Positions 24,413-32,657 of a stretch of DNA of 64,000 nt are shown here, in pieces. The stretch's first letter is position 1. Every line of letters starts with the position of its first letter. Source of the DNA: CAVSMC01 sp963728935 (GTDB lineage Bacteria > Pseudomonadota > Gammaproteobacteria > Burkholderiales > Casimicrobiaceae). Location of the stretch: positions 4,278,001-4,342,000 of the forward strand of contig CAVSMC010000001.1 of the NCBI GenBank assembly GCA_963728935.1, in the 5' to 3' direction. The notes below the pieces were generated by a model, which had not been told where the DNA came from, ran no database searches, and worked only from the letters and a program-made list of their open reading frames with translations. The position numbers and the translations under genes were made by a program.

Positions 24413-25420
24413 CTACAGCACCTTCTGGGCGACAAGGATCACGGCCGCGAGAAAAGCTGCTTCGACGGCGAGCAGAACGATCGCGCGCGTGCCGACCCTC
24501 TTCATGTCGGCAAGGGACGTTTTCAGACCGACCGCGGCGATCGCGATGGTGAGAAAGGCCCTCGACGCCTCGTTCATCGCCGCTCCAACCGCGTGCGGAA
24601 TCCAACCGAGGCTGTTCACGCCCACCAGGCACACGAAGGCGAGCAGGAACGGCGGCAACAGCGGATCGCTGCTGCGTACGTCGGTGCGCGCGAGCCGATG
24701 GCGAACCGCCAATGCCAGAACGGTCACCACCGGCAGTAGTAGTGTTACGCGAAGCATCTTCGTCAGCACGGCGTAATCGCCGACTTCCGGGGAAATACTG
24801 TAGCCGGCGCCGACAACTTGCGCCACGTCGTGAATGGTGCCGCCGAGAAAGATTCCGGCCTGGTGCGGACCCAGACCGGCGATCGCGACGATGACCGGAT
24901 AGGCGACCATCGCGGCGGTCGACATCGCCGTGATGCCGGCGATCGTGAAGATCAACTCGCGCTCCGACTCCTCGTCGCGCGTCAATACCGCCGCGATGGC
25001 GATCGCCGCAGAGGCGCCGCAGATCGCGGTCGCGCCGCCGGTCAGGATACCGATCCGACTGCTGAGCCCGACGAACCGGGCCGCCGCCACGCCAAAGGCG
25101 ATTGTGCCGATGACGGCGCCGACGATCAACGCGCCATTGCTCCATCCGAGCGCGCCGAGCTGGTCGATCGTGATGCGCGCGCCGAGCAACGCGACGCCGA
25201 AGCGCAATATTCGACGTGCTGCGAAGTCGATGCCGGCTTTCGCCTCCCCTTCGCCGGAAACGCTGTTGAGCGCCATGCCCAGCAGCAGCGCGTAGAGCAG
25301 ACTCGGGCCGCCACGGTGGTCGGAGATGAACGTCGACGCGATCGCGACGACGGCACAAAGCAGCAGGCCGGGCCAGACGCCCTCGATTCGCGCCCGCCAG
25401 GCGGAAGCAGCCGCGGTCAT
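24413..25420 (-). CDS. YeiH/UPF0324-type putative anion exporter
   Basis: 335 residues, about 9-10 helices. Family blocks are SLLYALLLGMALNSVSGEGE, FAARRILRFGVALLGARITI, GGATAICGASAAIAIAAVL and the TIHDVAQVVGAGYSIS motif. YeiH relatives are annotated as putative sulfate exporters linked to taurine or sulfoacetate use; substrate not proven. It starts 4 bp after the YdeN-type hydrolase gene and is the last member of the long minus-strand run. Confidence 0.9.
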   Translation of the reverse strand: MTAAASAWRARIEGVWPGLLLCAVVAIASTFISDHRGGPSLLYALLLGMALNSVSGEGEAKAGIDFAARRILRFGVALLGARITIDQLGALGWSNGALIVGAVIGTIAFGVAAARFVGLSSRIGILTGGATAICGASAAIAIAAVLTRDEESERELIFTIAGITAMSTAAMVAYPVIVAIAGLGPHQAGIFLGGTIHDVAQVVGAGYSISPEVGDYAVLTKMLRVTLLLPVVTVLALAVRHRLARTDVRSSDPLLPPFLLAFVCLVGVNSLGWIPHAVGAAMNEASRAFLTIAIAAVGLKTSLADMKRVGTRAIVLLAVEAAFLAAVILVAQKVL

Positions 25421-25424
25421 GCCG

Positions 25425-25994
25425 TCAGCCCAGCTCGCGCAGCAGCGCTTGGGCCCGCGGCCATTCGCCGAACCCGGAGGCCGGGTTGAGGTGTCCGACC
25501 GCGCCGAGGTTCACGACCCTGCTGCCCCATTGCGCAGCGAGCTCGGTGATGCGCTCGTAGCGCCCAAGCGGATCGTTCGTGCTCGCAGCGACGATGCTTG
25601 GAAACGGAAGCGGCTTGCGCGGCGTCGGCGTCCAGCCGTTGCGTTGCAGCGTTTCCATCGACGGGTAGCCCTGCGGCAGCGGCGACTCGAAATCCGGCGG
25701 CGTGGCAAGAAGCGCGCCCTTGATCGCGCTTCGATGCCGCTGCGACCAATGCACGACGATCATGACGCCGGCGCTGTGCGCGGCGAGAACGACGGGTCCG
25801 TCGATCTCGGCAATCGAGCGGTCGAGTCGCTCGACCCAGGCGGCGCAGGACAGCTTGTCGAGCGCGTCGCGCTCCATTCGCGGAACGGATCTCGCGTTGG
25901 GCAGCTTGCGCTCGAGGATCGTCTGCCAGTGCTCCGGCATGTGATCGCGCAAGCCGGGCACGATGAGCACCGTCGATGCTTCAGTTTCGCTCAC
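25425..25994 (-). CDS. RBBP9/YdeN-type alpha/beta hydrolase
   Basis: 189 residues. It opens with VLIVPGLRDHMPEHWQTILE, the family signature. The nucleophile Ser is in AAHSAGVMIVV, the acid in ASTNDPLGRYERI and the His in GAVGHLNPASGFGEWP. RBBP9-like enzymes are small serine hydrolases with undefined natural substrates. It starts 11 bp after etfA, so it is probably part of the beta-oxidation operon. Confidence 0.9.
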   Translation of the reverse strand: MSETEASTVLIVPGLRDHMPEHWQTILERKLPNARSVPRMERDALDKLSCAAWVERLDRSIAEIDGPVVLAAHSAGVMIVVHWSQRHRSAIKGALLATPPDFESPLPQGYPSMETLQRNGWTPTPRKPLPFPSIVAASTNDPLGRYERITELAAQWGSRVVNLGAVGHLNPASGFGEWPRAQALLRELG

Positions 25995-26005
25995 GGCAGT
26001 TCCCG

Positions 26006-26953
26006 TTATCGCGGCTGTTCGAGCGCCGCGGTGAGCTGCGGCACGATCTCGAACAAGTCGCCGACGAGCCCGTAGTCGGCGATCTCGAAGATCGGCGCCT
26101 CGGCGTCCTTGTTGATCGCGACGATCACCTTGCTGTCCTTCATTCCAGCGAGGTGCTGAATCGCGCCCGAAATGCCGATCGCGAAGTAGAGCTCGGGCGC
26201 GACGATCTTGCCCGTCTGCCCGACTTGCAGGTCGTTCGGCACGTAGCCCGCGTCGACTGCCGCGCGCGAGGCTCCGATCGCGGCATCGAGCGTGCCGGCG
26301 AGCCGCTCGAGCAATGCGAAATTCTCGGCGCTTGCGAGCGCACGTCCGCCCGAAACGACGATGCGTGCGCTCGTGAGCTCCGGCCGGTCGGACTTCGCGA
26401 GCTCCTGCGCGATCACTTCGACGCGGCGCGTGTCAGGTGCCGCGTCGATGCGCTGGATGATTGCGCCGCCGCCGCTCGGCGGAGCCGCATCGAAAGCCGT
26501 CGGGCGCACGGTGATCACCTTGATCGCGTCGACCGATTGCACCGTCGCAAGCGCACTTCCCGCGTAGATCGGACGCACGAACGTGTCCGCGGATTCGACC
26601 GCGGTGATTTCCGAAATCTGCGCGACGTCGAGCAGCGCGGCCAAGCGAGGCAGCGCACCCTTCGCGTACGTGGTCGCTGGCGCCAGCACGTGGCTGTAGC
26701 CTCCGGCGCGGACGAGCGCGACGAGCGTCGCGGCGACGTTCTCCGCCGTGGGCTTGGCGAACTGCGTTGCGTCCGCGTGCAGGACCTTCGTGACCCCCGG
26801 AATCCGCGAAGCCGCGACCGCGGCGAAATCGGCGCCGTGGCCGGCGACCAACACGTGAATATCGCCGCCGATGCGGGTCGCGGCGGTCACCGTGCTGCGC
26901 GTCGCCATGTTGGGCGCCGAATGGTCGTGATCGGCGAGTATGAGAATGGTCAT
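26006..26953 (-). CDS. etfA: Electron transfer flavoprotein alpha subunit
   Basis: 315 residues from ATG 26953. The C-terminal FAD domain has the family motif PNDLQVGQTGKIVAPELYFAIG and GAIQHLAGMKDSKVIVAINK, preceded by ARIVVSGGRAL. The N-terminal domain (1-190) is the usual ETF alpha fold. With EtfB it accepts electrons from acyl-CoA dehydrogenases and passes them to ETF:quinone oxidoreductase. It follows etfB by 14 bp. Confidence 0.95.
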   Translation of the reverse strand: MTILILADHDHSAPNMATRSTVTAATRIGGDIHVLVAGHGADFAAVAASRIPGVTKVLHADATQFAKPTAENVAATLVALVRAGGYSHVLAPATTYAKGALPRLAALLDVAQISEITAVESADTFVRPIYAGSALATVQSVDAIKVITVRPTAFDAAPPSGGGAIIQRIDAAPDTRRVEVIAQELAKSDRPELTSARIVVSGGRALASAENFALLERLAGTLDAAIGASRAAVDAGYVPNDLQVGQTGKIVAPELYFAIGISGAIQHLAGMKDSKVIVAINKDAEAPIFEIADYGLVGDLFEIVPQLTAALEQPR

Positions 26954-26967
26954 GTCGTCGTCTCGCT

Positions 26968-27720
26968 TCAGGCAATGACTTTCGCTTCGTCGCGAAGCTT
27001 CGCGACGAGCTCGTGTACGGTCGCGACCTTGCCGCCGCCCTTGCGTTTCGCGGGCTCGACGACCTTCAGCGTGACGAGCCGCGGCGCGACGTCGACGCCG
27101 AGCGCCTGTGGGGTGAGGATCTCGAGCGGCTTCTTCTTCGCCTTCATGATGTTGGGAAGCGTCGCGTAGCGCGGCTCGTTCAGCCGCAGATCGGTCGTGA
27201 CGAGCGCCGGCAGCGCACACTCGACCGTCTCCGCACCGCCGTCGACCTCGCGCGTCACCCGCGCGCGGCCGACTCCGATCTCCACTTTCGACGCGTACAC
27301 GGCCTGCGGCCAGTCGAGCAGTGCGGCGAGCATCTGTCCGACCTGATTCGACTCGTCGTCGATCGCCTGCTTGCCGGCGATCACGAGTTGCGGCTTTTCG
27401 CGATCGACCAGCGCCTTCAGGAGCTTCGCGACGGCTAGCGGCTGCAGTGGCGCGTCGGTCTCGACCAGCACGGCACGATCGGCGCCAAGTGCGAGCGCCG
27501 TTCGCAGCGTTTCCTGGCAGGCGGCGATGCCGCACGACACGGCAACGATCTCCGTTGCGATGCCCTTCTCCTTGAGCCGCACGGCCTCCTCGACCGCGAT
27601 CTCATCGAAGGGATTCATCGACCTCTTGACGTTGGCTACGTCGACGCCGCTGCCGTCCGCCTTGACACGGACCTTGACGTTGTAATCGACGACGCGCTTG
27701 CACGCGACCAGCACTTTCAT
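26968..27720 (-). CDS. etfB: Electron transfer flavoprotein beta subunit
   Basis: 250 residues from ATG 27720 with a GGAGG site; an upstream ATG at 27741 lacks one. It begins MKVLVACKRVVDYNVKVRVK, has VKRSMNPFDEIAVEEAVRLKEK and the nucleotide site RTALALGADRAVLV, and the recognition-loop region LRLNEPRYATLPNIMKAKKKP. It sits between the acyl-CoA dehydrogenase gene (48-bp gap) and etfA. Confidence 0.95.
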   Translation of the reverse strand: MKVLVACKRVVDYNVKVRVKADGSGVDVANVKRSMNPFDEIAVEEAVRLKEKGIATEIVAVSCGIAACQETLRTALALGADRAVLVETDAPLQPLAVAKLLKALVDREKPQLVIAGKQAIDDESNQVGQMLAALLDWPQAVYASKVEIGVGRARVTREVDGGAETVECALPALVTTDLRLNEPRYATLPNIMKAKKKPLEILTPQALGVDVAPRLVTLKVVEPAKRKGGGKVATVHELVAKLRDEAKVIA

Positions 27721-27768
27721 GTCTCGTTCCTCCGTGGGCAACCGTCGGCTAGCAAAGGCTGCCGCGAA

Positions 27769-29571
27769 TCAGATCTCTTCTTCCGGCATCGCGAGCACGC
27801 CCGATGCGCCCTCGACGATCGTGTTGCGCAACCCAGGCGCCTGCGTGAGGCAGTGGTCGGCGAAGTGGCGCGCCGTCGCGATCTTCGCCCGCATGAAACC
27901 GCTGTCGCCCTCGTGCGTGGCGAGCTTGCTCGCCGCGATCAGCGCTGCGCGGCCGAGCTGCGCGCCGCCGCAGACGATCCCCGCAAGCTCGAGAAACGGC
28001 ACGGCGCCTGCAAGCACGGCGCGAGAATCCTGCCGGTACGTGCCCACGACGAAACGCCCGGCGTCGGCGAGCGCGTCGATTCCGGCACGCAGGCGCGCGC
28101 CGATCGCGGCGAGCTGCCCGTCGGATGAGCTCGCGAGCGAGCGCTCGACGTCGCGGATTTCCGCGATCGCGGCAGCGAGCGCCGCGCCCTCGTCGCGCAC
28201 GATCTTGCGCCCGACCAGGTCGTTCGCCTGGATGCCGGTCGTTCCTTCGTAGATCGTCGTGATGCGCGCGTCGCGCGCGTACTGCGCGGCGCCGGTCTCC
28301 TCGATGAATCCCATGCCGCCGTGCACCTGCACGCCGAGATACGCGATCTTCTGCGCGAGCTCGGTGCTCCAGCCCTTGACGATCGGGATCATCAGCTCGG
28401 CAAACGCGAGCTTCTGCTTGCGCGTTTGCGCATCGGGGTGCCGATGGGCGTGATCGAGCGCGGCCGCCGTCACGTAACCGAGCGCGCGCGCGGCTTCCGC
28501 GCACGAGCGCATCGTCATCAGCATTCGGCGTACGTCGGGGTGGCCGACGATGCCGCCGGCCGGCGCATCCTTCGGGGCGCCGACCGCCCGGCCCTGCACG
28601 CGCTCGCGCGCGTAGTCGCTCGCCAGCTGATACGCACGGTCGGCGATGCCGACACCCTGCATGCCGACGCCGAAGCGCGCTAGGTTCATCATCACGAACA
28701 TGTACTCGAGGCCGCGGTTCTCCTCGCCGACGAGGTGTCCGACCGCGCCGCCGTTGTCGCCGAATGCAAGCACCGCGGTCGGGCTCGCGTGAATGCCGAG
28801 CTTGTGCTCGAGCGACACGCACTTAACGTCGTTGCGCGCACCGAGGCTGCCGTCGGCGTCGACGAGGAACTTCGGCACGACGAACAGCGAAATGCCTTTG
28901 GTTCCCGGCGGCGCGTCCGGCGAGCGCGCGAGCACGAGATGGATGATGTTGTCGGTGTAGTCGTGCTCGCCGTACGTGATGAAGATCTTGTTGCCGTAGA
29001 GCTTGTAGGTGCCATCCGCCTGCGCAACGGCCTTCGTCCGTACGGCGGCGAGGTCCGAGCCCGCTTGCGGCTCGGTCAGGTTCATCGTGCCCGTCCATTC
29101 GCCGGTGACCATCTTCGGCAGATATGCGCGCTTCAACGCGTCCGAGCCGTTGCGCTCGATCGCTTCGACCGCACCGCTGGTGAGCATCGGGCAGAGCTCG
29201 AATGCCATGTTCGTCGCTTTCCACATCTCGTCGACGGCCGCCGCGACGAGCTGCGGCATGCCTTGACCGCCGAAATGCGGATCCTTCGCGAGGCCGTTCC
29301 AGCCGAGCTCGCAGAACTGGCGGTAAGCGTCTTTGAATCCGGTGGGCGTGGTCACGCTGCCGTCGCCGGCAAGATGCGCGCCCTCGCGATCGCCGACGCG
29401 GTTGAGCGGGTCGAGCACCTCGGCCGCGAACCTCGCGGCCTCTTCGAGAATGACGGCGACGGTGTCGGATGCGGCATCCTCGAATCCAGGCAGCGCCGCG
29501 ACGCGCTCGAGCCCGGCGAGCTCGGTCATGACGAACAGCATCTCGGGCAATGGCGCGCGGTACGGGTTCAT
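27769..29571 (-). CDS. Acyl-CoA dehydrogenase, long type with C-terminal domain
   Basis: 600 residues, longer than classical ~390-residue enzymes because of the extra C-terminal acyl-CoA dehydrogenase domain found in AcdA/DmdC-like enzymes. FAD/substrate blocks: TGTMNLTEPQAGSDLAAVRT, IFITYGEHDYT, ARFGVGMQGVGIADRAYQLA, QVHGGMGFIEETGAAQYARDARI and TTIYEGTTGIQANDL. It oxidises an acyl-CoA, delivering electrons to the adjacent ETF. Chain length or substrate is not readable. Confidence 0.93.
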   Translation of the reverse strand: MNPYRAPLPEMLFVMTELAGLERVAALPGFEDAASDTVAVILEEAARFAAEVLDPLNRVGDREGAHLAGDGSVTTPTGFKDAYRQFCELGWNGLAKDPHFGGQGMPQLVAAAVDEMWKATNMAFELCPMLTSGAVEAIERNGSDALKRAYLPKMVTGEWTGTMNLTEPQAGSDLAAVRTKAVAQADGTYKLYGNKIFITYGEHDYTDNIIHLVLARSPDAPPGTKGISLFVVPKFLVDADGSLGARNDVKCVSLEHKLGIHASPTAVLAFGDNGGAVGHLVGEENRGLEYMFVMMNLARFGVGMQGVGIADRAYQLASDYARERVQGRAVGAPKDAPAGGIVGHPDVRRMLMTMRSCAEAARALGYVTAAALDHAHRHPDAQTRKQKLAFAELMIPIVKGWSTELAQKIAYLGVQVHGGMGFIEETGAAQYARDARITTIYEGTTGIQANDLVGRKIVRDEGAALAAAIAEIRDVERSLASSSDGQLAAIGARLRAGIDALADAGRFVVGTYRQDSRAVLAGAVPFLELAGIVCGGAQLGRAALIAASKLATHEGDSGFMRAKIATARHFADHCLTQAPGLRNTIVEGASGVLAMPEEEI

Positions 29572-29596
29572 GGCGTGCTCCTTCGTGCTGCGTTGT

Positions 29597-31276
29597 TCAG
29601 CGGGTGGGCGTCAAACGCTGCGCGGTCACCTGATCGACGAGCTCCGCGCGGATCACCTTCTTGTCGAGCTTGCCTACGCTCGTCTTCGGAATCGCGTCGA
29701 CGAAGTGCACGCGATCGGGCACCGCGTAACGCGAGATCGTGCCCTGCTCGGCGAACTGCGCGACGTGCTTGCGAATCGATTCCTCGGTTGGCGGCGTCGT
29801 CGTGCCGGCCTTGAGAACGACCAGCGCGATCGGGCGCTCGCCCCAGCGCTCGTCGGGCACGCCGACGACGGCAGCCTCCGCGATGCCGGCGATGCGAAGG
29901 ATCAGGTCCTCCACGTCGAGCGACGACACCCACTCGCCGCCCGTCTTCACGACATCCTTGATGCGGTCGACGATCTTCAGATAGCCCTCGGCGTCGATCG
30001 TCCCGACGTCACCGGTGTGCAGCCAGCCGCCGCGCCACAGCTCCTCGGAGCGCTCGGGTTCGCCCAGATAGCCTTGCGTGAGCCACGGCGATCGTGCGAC
30101 GACCTCACCCTGGCTCGCGCCGTCGTGCGCGACATCGTTCATCTGCGCGTCGACGATGCGAACCTGCACGAACGGGATCGGCCGCCCTGCTCGGCACAAG
30201 TAGGGCAGCTTGCGTTCGACGTCCCAGTCACGCATGTGCGGCCGCAGGTGCGCCAGCGTGAGAATCGGGCACGTCTCCGACATGCCGTAGCCGGCGATGA
30301 TGTCGACGCCGCGCTCGACCGCGGCACGCGCCAATGGAAGCGGAAGCGCGGAGCCCCCGATGATGACCTTCCACTTGCCGAGGTCGACTTCGCGCGATGT
30401 CGGGCTCGCGAGCATCATCTGCAGGATCGTCGGCACGCAGTGCGAGAACGTGATGCCCTCGCGCTTGATGAGCCCGAGCAGCGCGTCCGGCACGTACCGG
30501 CCGGGGTAGACCTGCTTCACGCCGAGCAGCGTCGCAACGTACGGAAGCCCCCACGCGTGGACGTGGAACATCGGCGTGATCGGCATGTAGACGTCGTCGG
30601 ACGTGAGCGTCGCGTGCGGAGCATTGGCGAGCACGTTCGCCACCGCCATGGTGTGCAGCACGAGCTGGCGGTGGCTGTAGTAGACGCCCTTCGGAAGGCC
30701 GGTCGTGCCGGTCGTGTAGAACGTCGTCGCGCGCGTGTCCTCGTCGAGCGACGGAAACGCGAACGAAGGCTGCGCGCTCGCGAGCATCGATTCGTATTCG
30801 GCGGCGAATGTCAGTTTCGTCTGCGGCGGCGCCGCGCCGTCGTTGATCAGCACGAGCCGCACGCCCGGGCGAATCTTCGCGTGGATCGCTTCGAGCAGCG
30901 GCAGGAACTCGGCGTTGACGAGGATCACGTCGTCCTGCGCGTGGTTGATCGTGTAGAGCACCTGCTCGGGCGAAATGCGGATGTTCACCGTGTGCAGCAC
31001 CGCGCCCATCATCGGAACGGCGAAGAAGCATTCGAGGTAGCGGTGGCTGTCCCAGTCCATCATCGCAACGGTCGCTCCGGGTCGCGCGCCGAGATCGGAA
31101 AGCGCCGACGCGAGCCGGTGCACGCGCTCGGCGAGCGTCGCGTACGTACGGCGGAAATGGTCGCCGTAGACGATCTGCTGGTCGGGCGCCTTGGCGACAC
31201 CGTGCGCGAGGATCTGGCCGATGACGAGCGGCGCATCGTTGGCCGACGCGGTGCGGGCAATGGCGAGGGTGTTCAT
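29597..31276 (-). CDS. AMP-dependent fatty-acid--CoA ligase
   Basis: 559 residues from ATG 31276 with AGGAG upstream. The phosphate-binding loop is FYTTGTTGLPKGVYYSH. Other adenylation motifs are present: the A5 region GYGMSETCP, LHTGDVGTIDAEGYLKIVDR, and the C-terminal KTSVGKLDKK with the catalytic Lys. It resembles medium/long-chain acyl-CoA synthetases and would activate the acid degraded by this operon. Its ATG overlaps the stop of the chimeric hydrolase gene (ATGA). Confidence 0.93.
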   Translation of the reverse strand: MNTLAIARTASANDAPLVIGQILAHGVAKAPDQQIVYGDHFRRTYATLAERVHRLASALSDLGARPGATVAMMDWDSHRYLECFFAVPMMGAVLHTVNIRISPEQVLYTINHAQDDVILVNAEFLPLLEAIHAKIRPGVRLVLINDGAAPPQTKLTFAAEYESMLASAQPSFAFPSLDEDTRATTFYTTGTTGLPKGVYYSHRQLVLHTMAVANVLANAPHATLTSDDVYMPITPMFHVHAWGLPYVATLLGVKQVYPGRYVPDALLGLIKREGITFSHCVPTILQMMLASPTSREVDLGKWKVIIGGSALPLPLARAAVERGVDIIAGYGMSETCPILTLAHLRPHMRDWDVERKLPYLCRAGRPIPFVQVRIVDAQMNDVAHDGASQGEVVARSPWLTQGYLGEPERSEELWRGGWLHTGDVGTIDAEGYLKIVDRIKDVVKTGGEWVSSLDVEDLILRIAGIAEAAVVGVPDERWGERPIALVVLKAGTTTPPTEESIRKHVAQFAEQGTISRYAVPDRVHFVDAIPKTSVGKLDKKVIRAELVDQVTAQRLTPTR

Positions 31277-32139
31277 GGATTTCTCCTGAGCGGTTCGGCT
31301 GGCGTAAACGTGTGGCGCGCACGACGGCGCGCGGCGGGCTCGCCGAGGAACGCATCGACGATGCGCGCCGATCGCTCCGCGAGCGTAACGAGGAAAAGAT
31401 GCCCGCAAGGCAGCACTTCGAGCCTCGCGTCGGGAATGAGGCATCGCATGATTCGCGCGTTGATCGTCGGGATCAGCGGATCGTCGTCGCCCGCCATGAT
31501 CAGCGTCGGCTGCCGAAGCGCGGGAAGCCACGGCAGGCTCGACCACCCGAGCGCGGCGCCGAGCTGCATGTAGTAGCCGCTGCGACTCGAAAAGCGCACG
31601 TGGCGCAGAGTCCGCTCGACCAGCTCGGGCTCGCGGCGGAACGCGCCGCCGTAGACATCGCCGGCGATGCGCTGCGCGTGGCGCTTGTCGACGTAGCGGC
31701 GCGGCGTCAGCATCTTCAGCAGCACCGACGGATGGCCCGGGACCATCAGCACGCCGGGCGCGGTGGCGGCGAGCACGAGACGGCGGCAGCGCGAAGGATG
31801 CTGGAGCGCGAACTGCTGCGCGATCGCGCCGCCCCAGGACACGCCGAGCACGTCCGCCTCATCGAATCCCAGGTGATCGAGCACGTAGTCGCCCAACAGC
31901 TTGGCGTAAGCACCCGAGACGACCTTGGGCCGGCTTGCCAGCCGCCCGGCGAGCGTCGTTGCCGCCGCGAGCACATCTTTGCGCCGGATGCCGACCAGCG
32001 GATTCAGCGCGAGCGTGTTCGCGCTCGCGCGCTCGATCAGCGCGTCGCGCGACGGGTTGCCGCGAACGCGGCTCGTGCGCGCACTGCGCTTCGATGGCGC
32101 CTTTGTCCTGCCAGCAGAGGTAGCGGTCGTCGTGGCCAT
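31273..32139 (-). CDS. Chimeric protein: PHA-synthase N-terminus joined to PHA-depolymerase C-part
   Basis: 288 residues. Residues ~31-75 (RASANTLALNPLVGIRRKDV, then LAAATTLAGRL) match the N-terminus of class II PHA synthase PhaC. From about residue 85 the sequence is intracellular PHA depolymerase PhaZ: LDHLGFDEADVLGVSWGGAI, LMVPGHP, TPRRYV, GYYMQL, RQPTLIMAGDDDPLIP. S101, D220 and H247 have exactly the spacing of the Pseudomonas putida PhaZ triad (S102, D221, H248). The first ~75 residues of PhaZ, with the first strands of the hydrolase fold and the usual oxyanion region, are missing. The N-terminal 30 residues are basic. It may be a deletion product of adjacent phaC and phaZ; activity is doubtful but the frame is intact and coupled to the downstream ligase gene. 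Confidence 0.75.
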   Translation of the reverse strand: MATTTATSAGRTKAPSKRSARTSRVRGNPSRDALIERASANTLALNPLVGIRRKDVLAAATTLAGRLASRPKVVSGAYAKLLGDYVLDHLGFDEADVLGVSWGGAIAQQFALQHPSRCRRLVLAATAPGVLMVPGHPSVLLKMLTPRRYVDKRHAQRIAGDVYGGAFRREPELVERTLRHVRFSSRSGYYMQLGAALGWSSLPWLPALRQPTLIMAGDDDPLIPTINARIMRCLIPDARLEVLPCGHLFLVTLAERSARIVDAFLGEPAARRRARHTFTPAEPLRRNP

Positions 32140-32165
32140 GTCGTTCGTCCGTTATTGTCTTCGAC

Positions 32166-32657
32166 TCAACCGATGCCGGCGCCCATCAGCATCGCGAGCG
32201 ACTCCGCGGTCAGCGCCGGTTTCGGCTCGCCTTCGATCTCGATCGTGAATTGCAGCGTGAGCAACATCCGTCCCTGCGGCTTGGGCTCGACCGCGAGCAG
32301 CACGACACGATTTCGCACACGTGCGCCGGCGAGCACCGGCGCGATGAAGCGAACCTTGCCGAGGCCGTAGTTGAGCGCCGCCGCGGCGTCGGACGGAATC
32401 ACACCCGCGTCGATCGCGAGCGAGGCGGCGAGCGACAGCGTCAGGTACCCGTGCGCGATCGTGCCGCCGTACGGGCTCTCGCTACGCGCGCGCTCGACGT
32501 CGACGTGAATCCACTGCCGGTCGCCGGTGCAATCGGCGAATTCGTCGATCTTGCGCTGGTCGACCGTGATCCAGTCGGACAGTCCCACTTCCTTGCCGAC
32601 GAACTGCGCAAGCGTTGCGATGGCGTAGCCACTCGATGTCATCGTCGCCTCGCTCAT
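32166..32657 (-). CDS. MaoC-like (R)-specific enoyl-CoA hydratase
   Basis: 163 residues from ATG 32657, which overlaps the RND gene stop (ATGA). The hot-dog hydratase motif is clear: WITVDQRKIDEFADCTGDRQ, WIHVDVERA, SPYGGTIAHGYLTLSLAASL, with catalytic Asp and His of the D-x4-H type. It would hydrate an enoyl-CoA to (R)-3-hydroxyacyl-CoA, which could feed beta-oxidation or PHA. It lies between the transporter and the acyl-CoA genes of the operon. Confidence 0.92.
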   Translation of the reverse strand: MSEATMTSSGYAIATLAQFVGKEVGLSDWITVDQRKIDEFADCTGDRQWIHVDVERARSESPYGGTIAHGYLTLSLAASLAIDAGVIPSDAAAALNYGLGKVRFIAPVLAGARVRNRVVLLAVEPKPQGRMLLTLQFTIEIEGEPKPALTAESLAMLMGAGIG

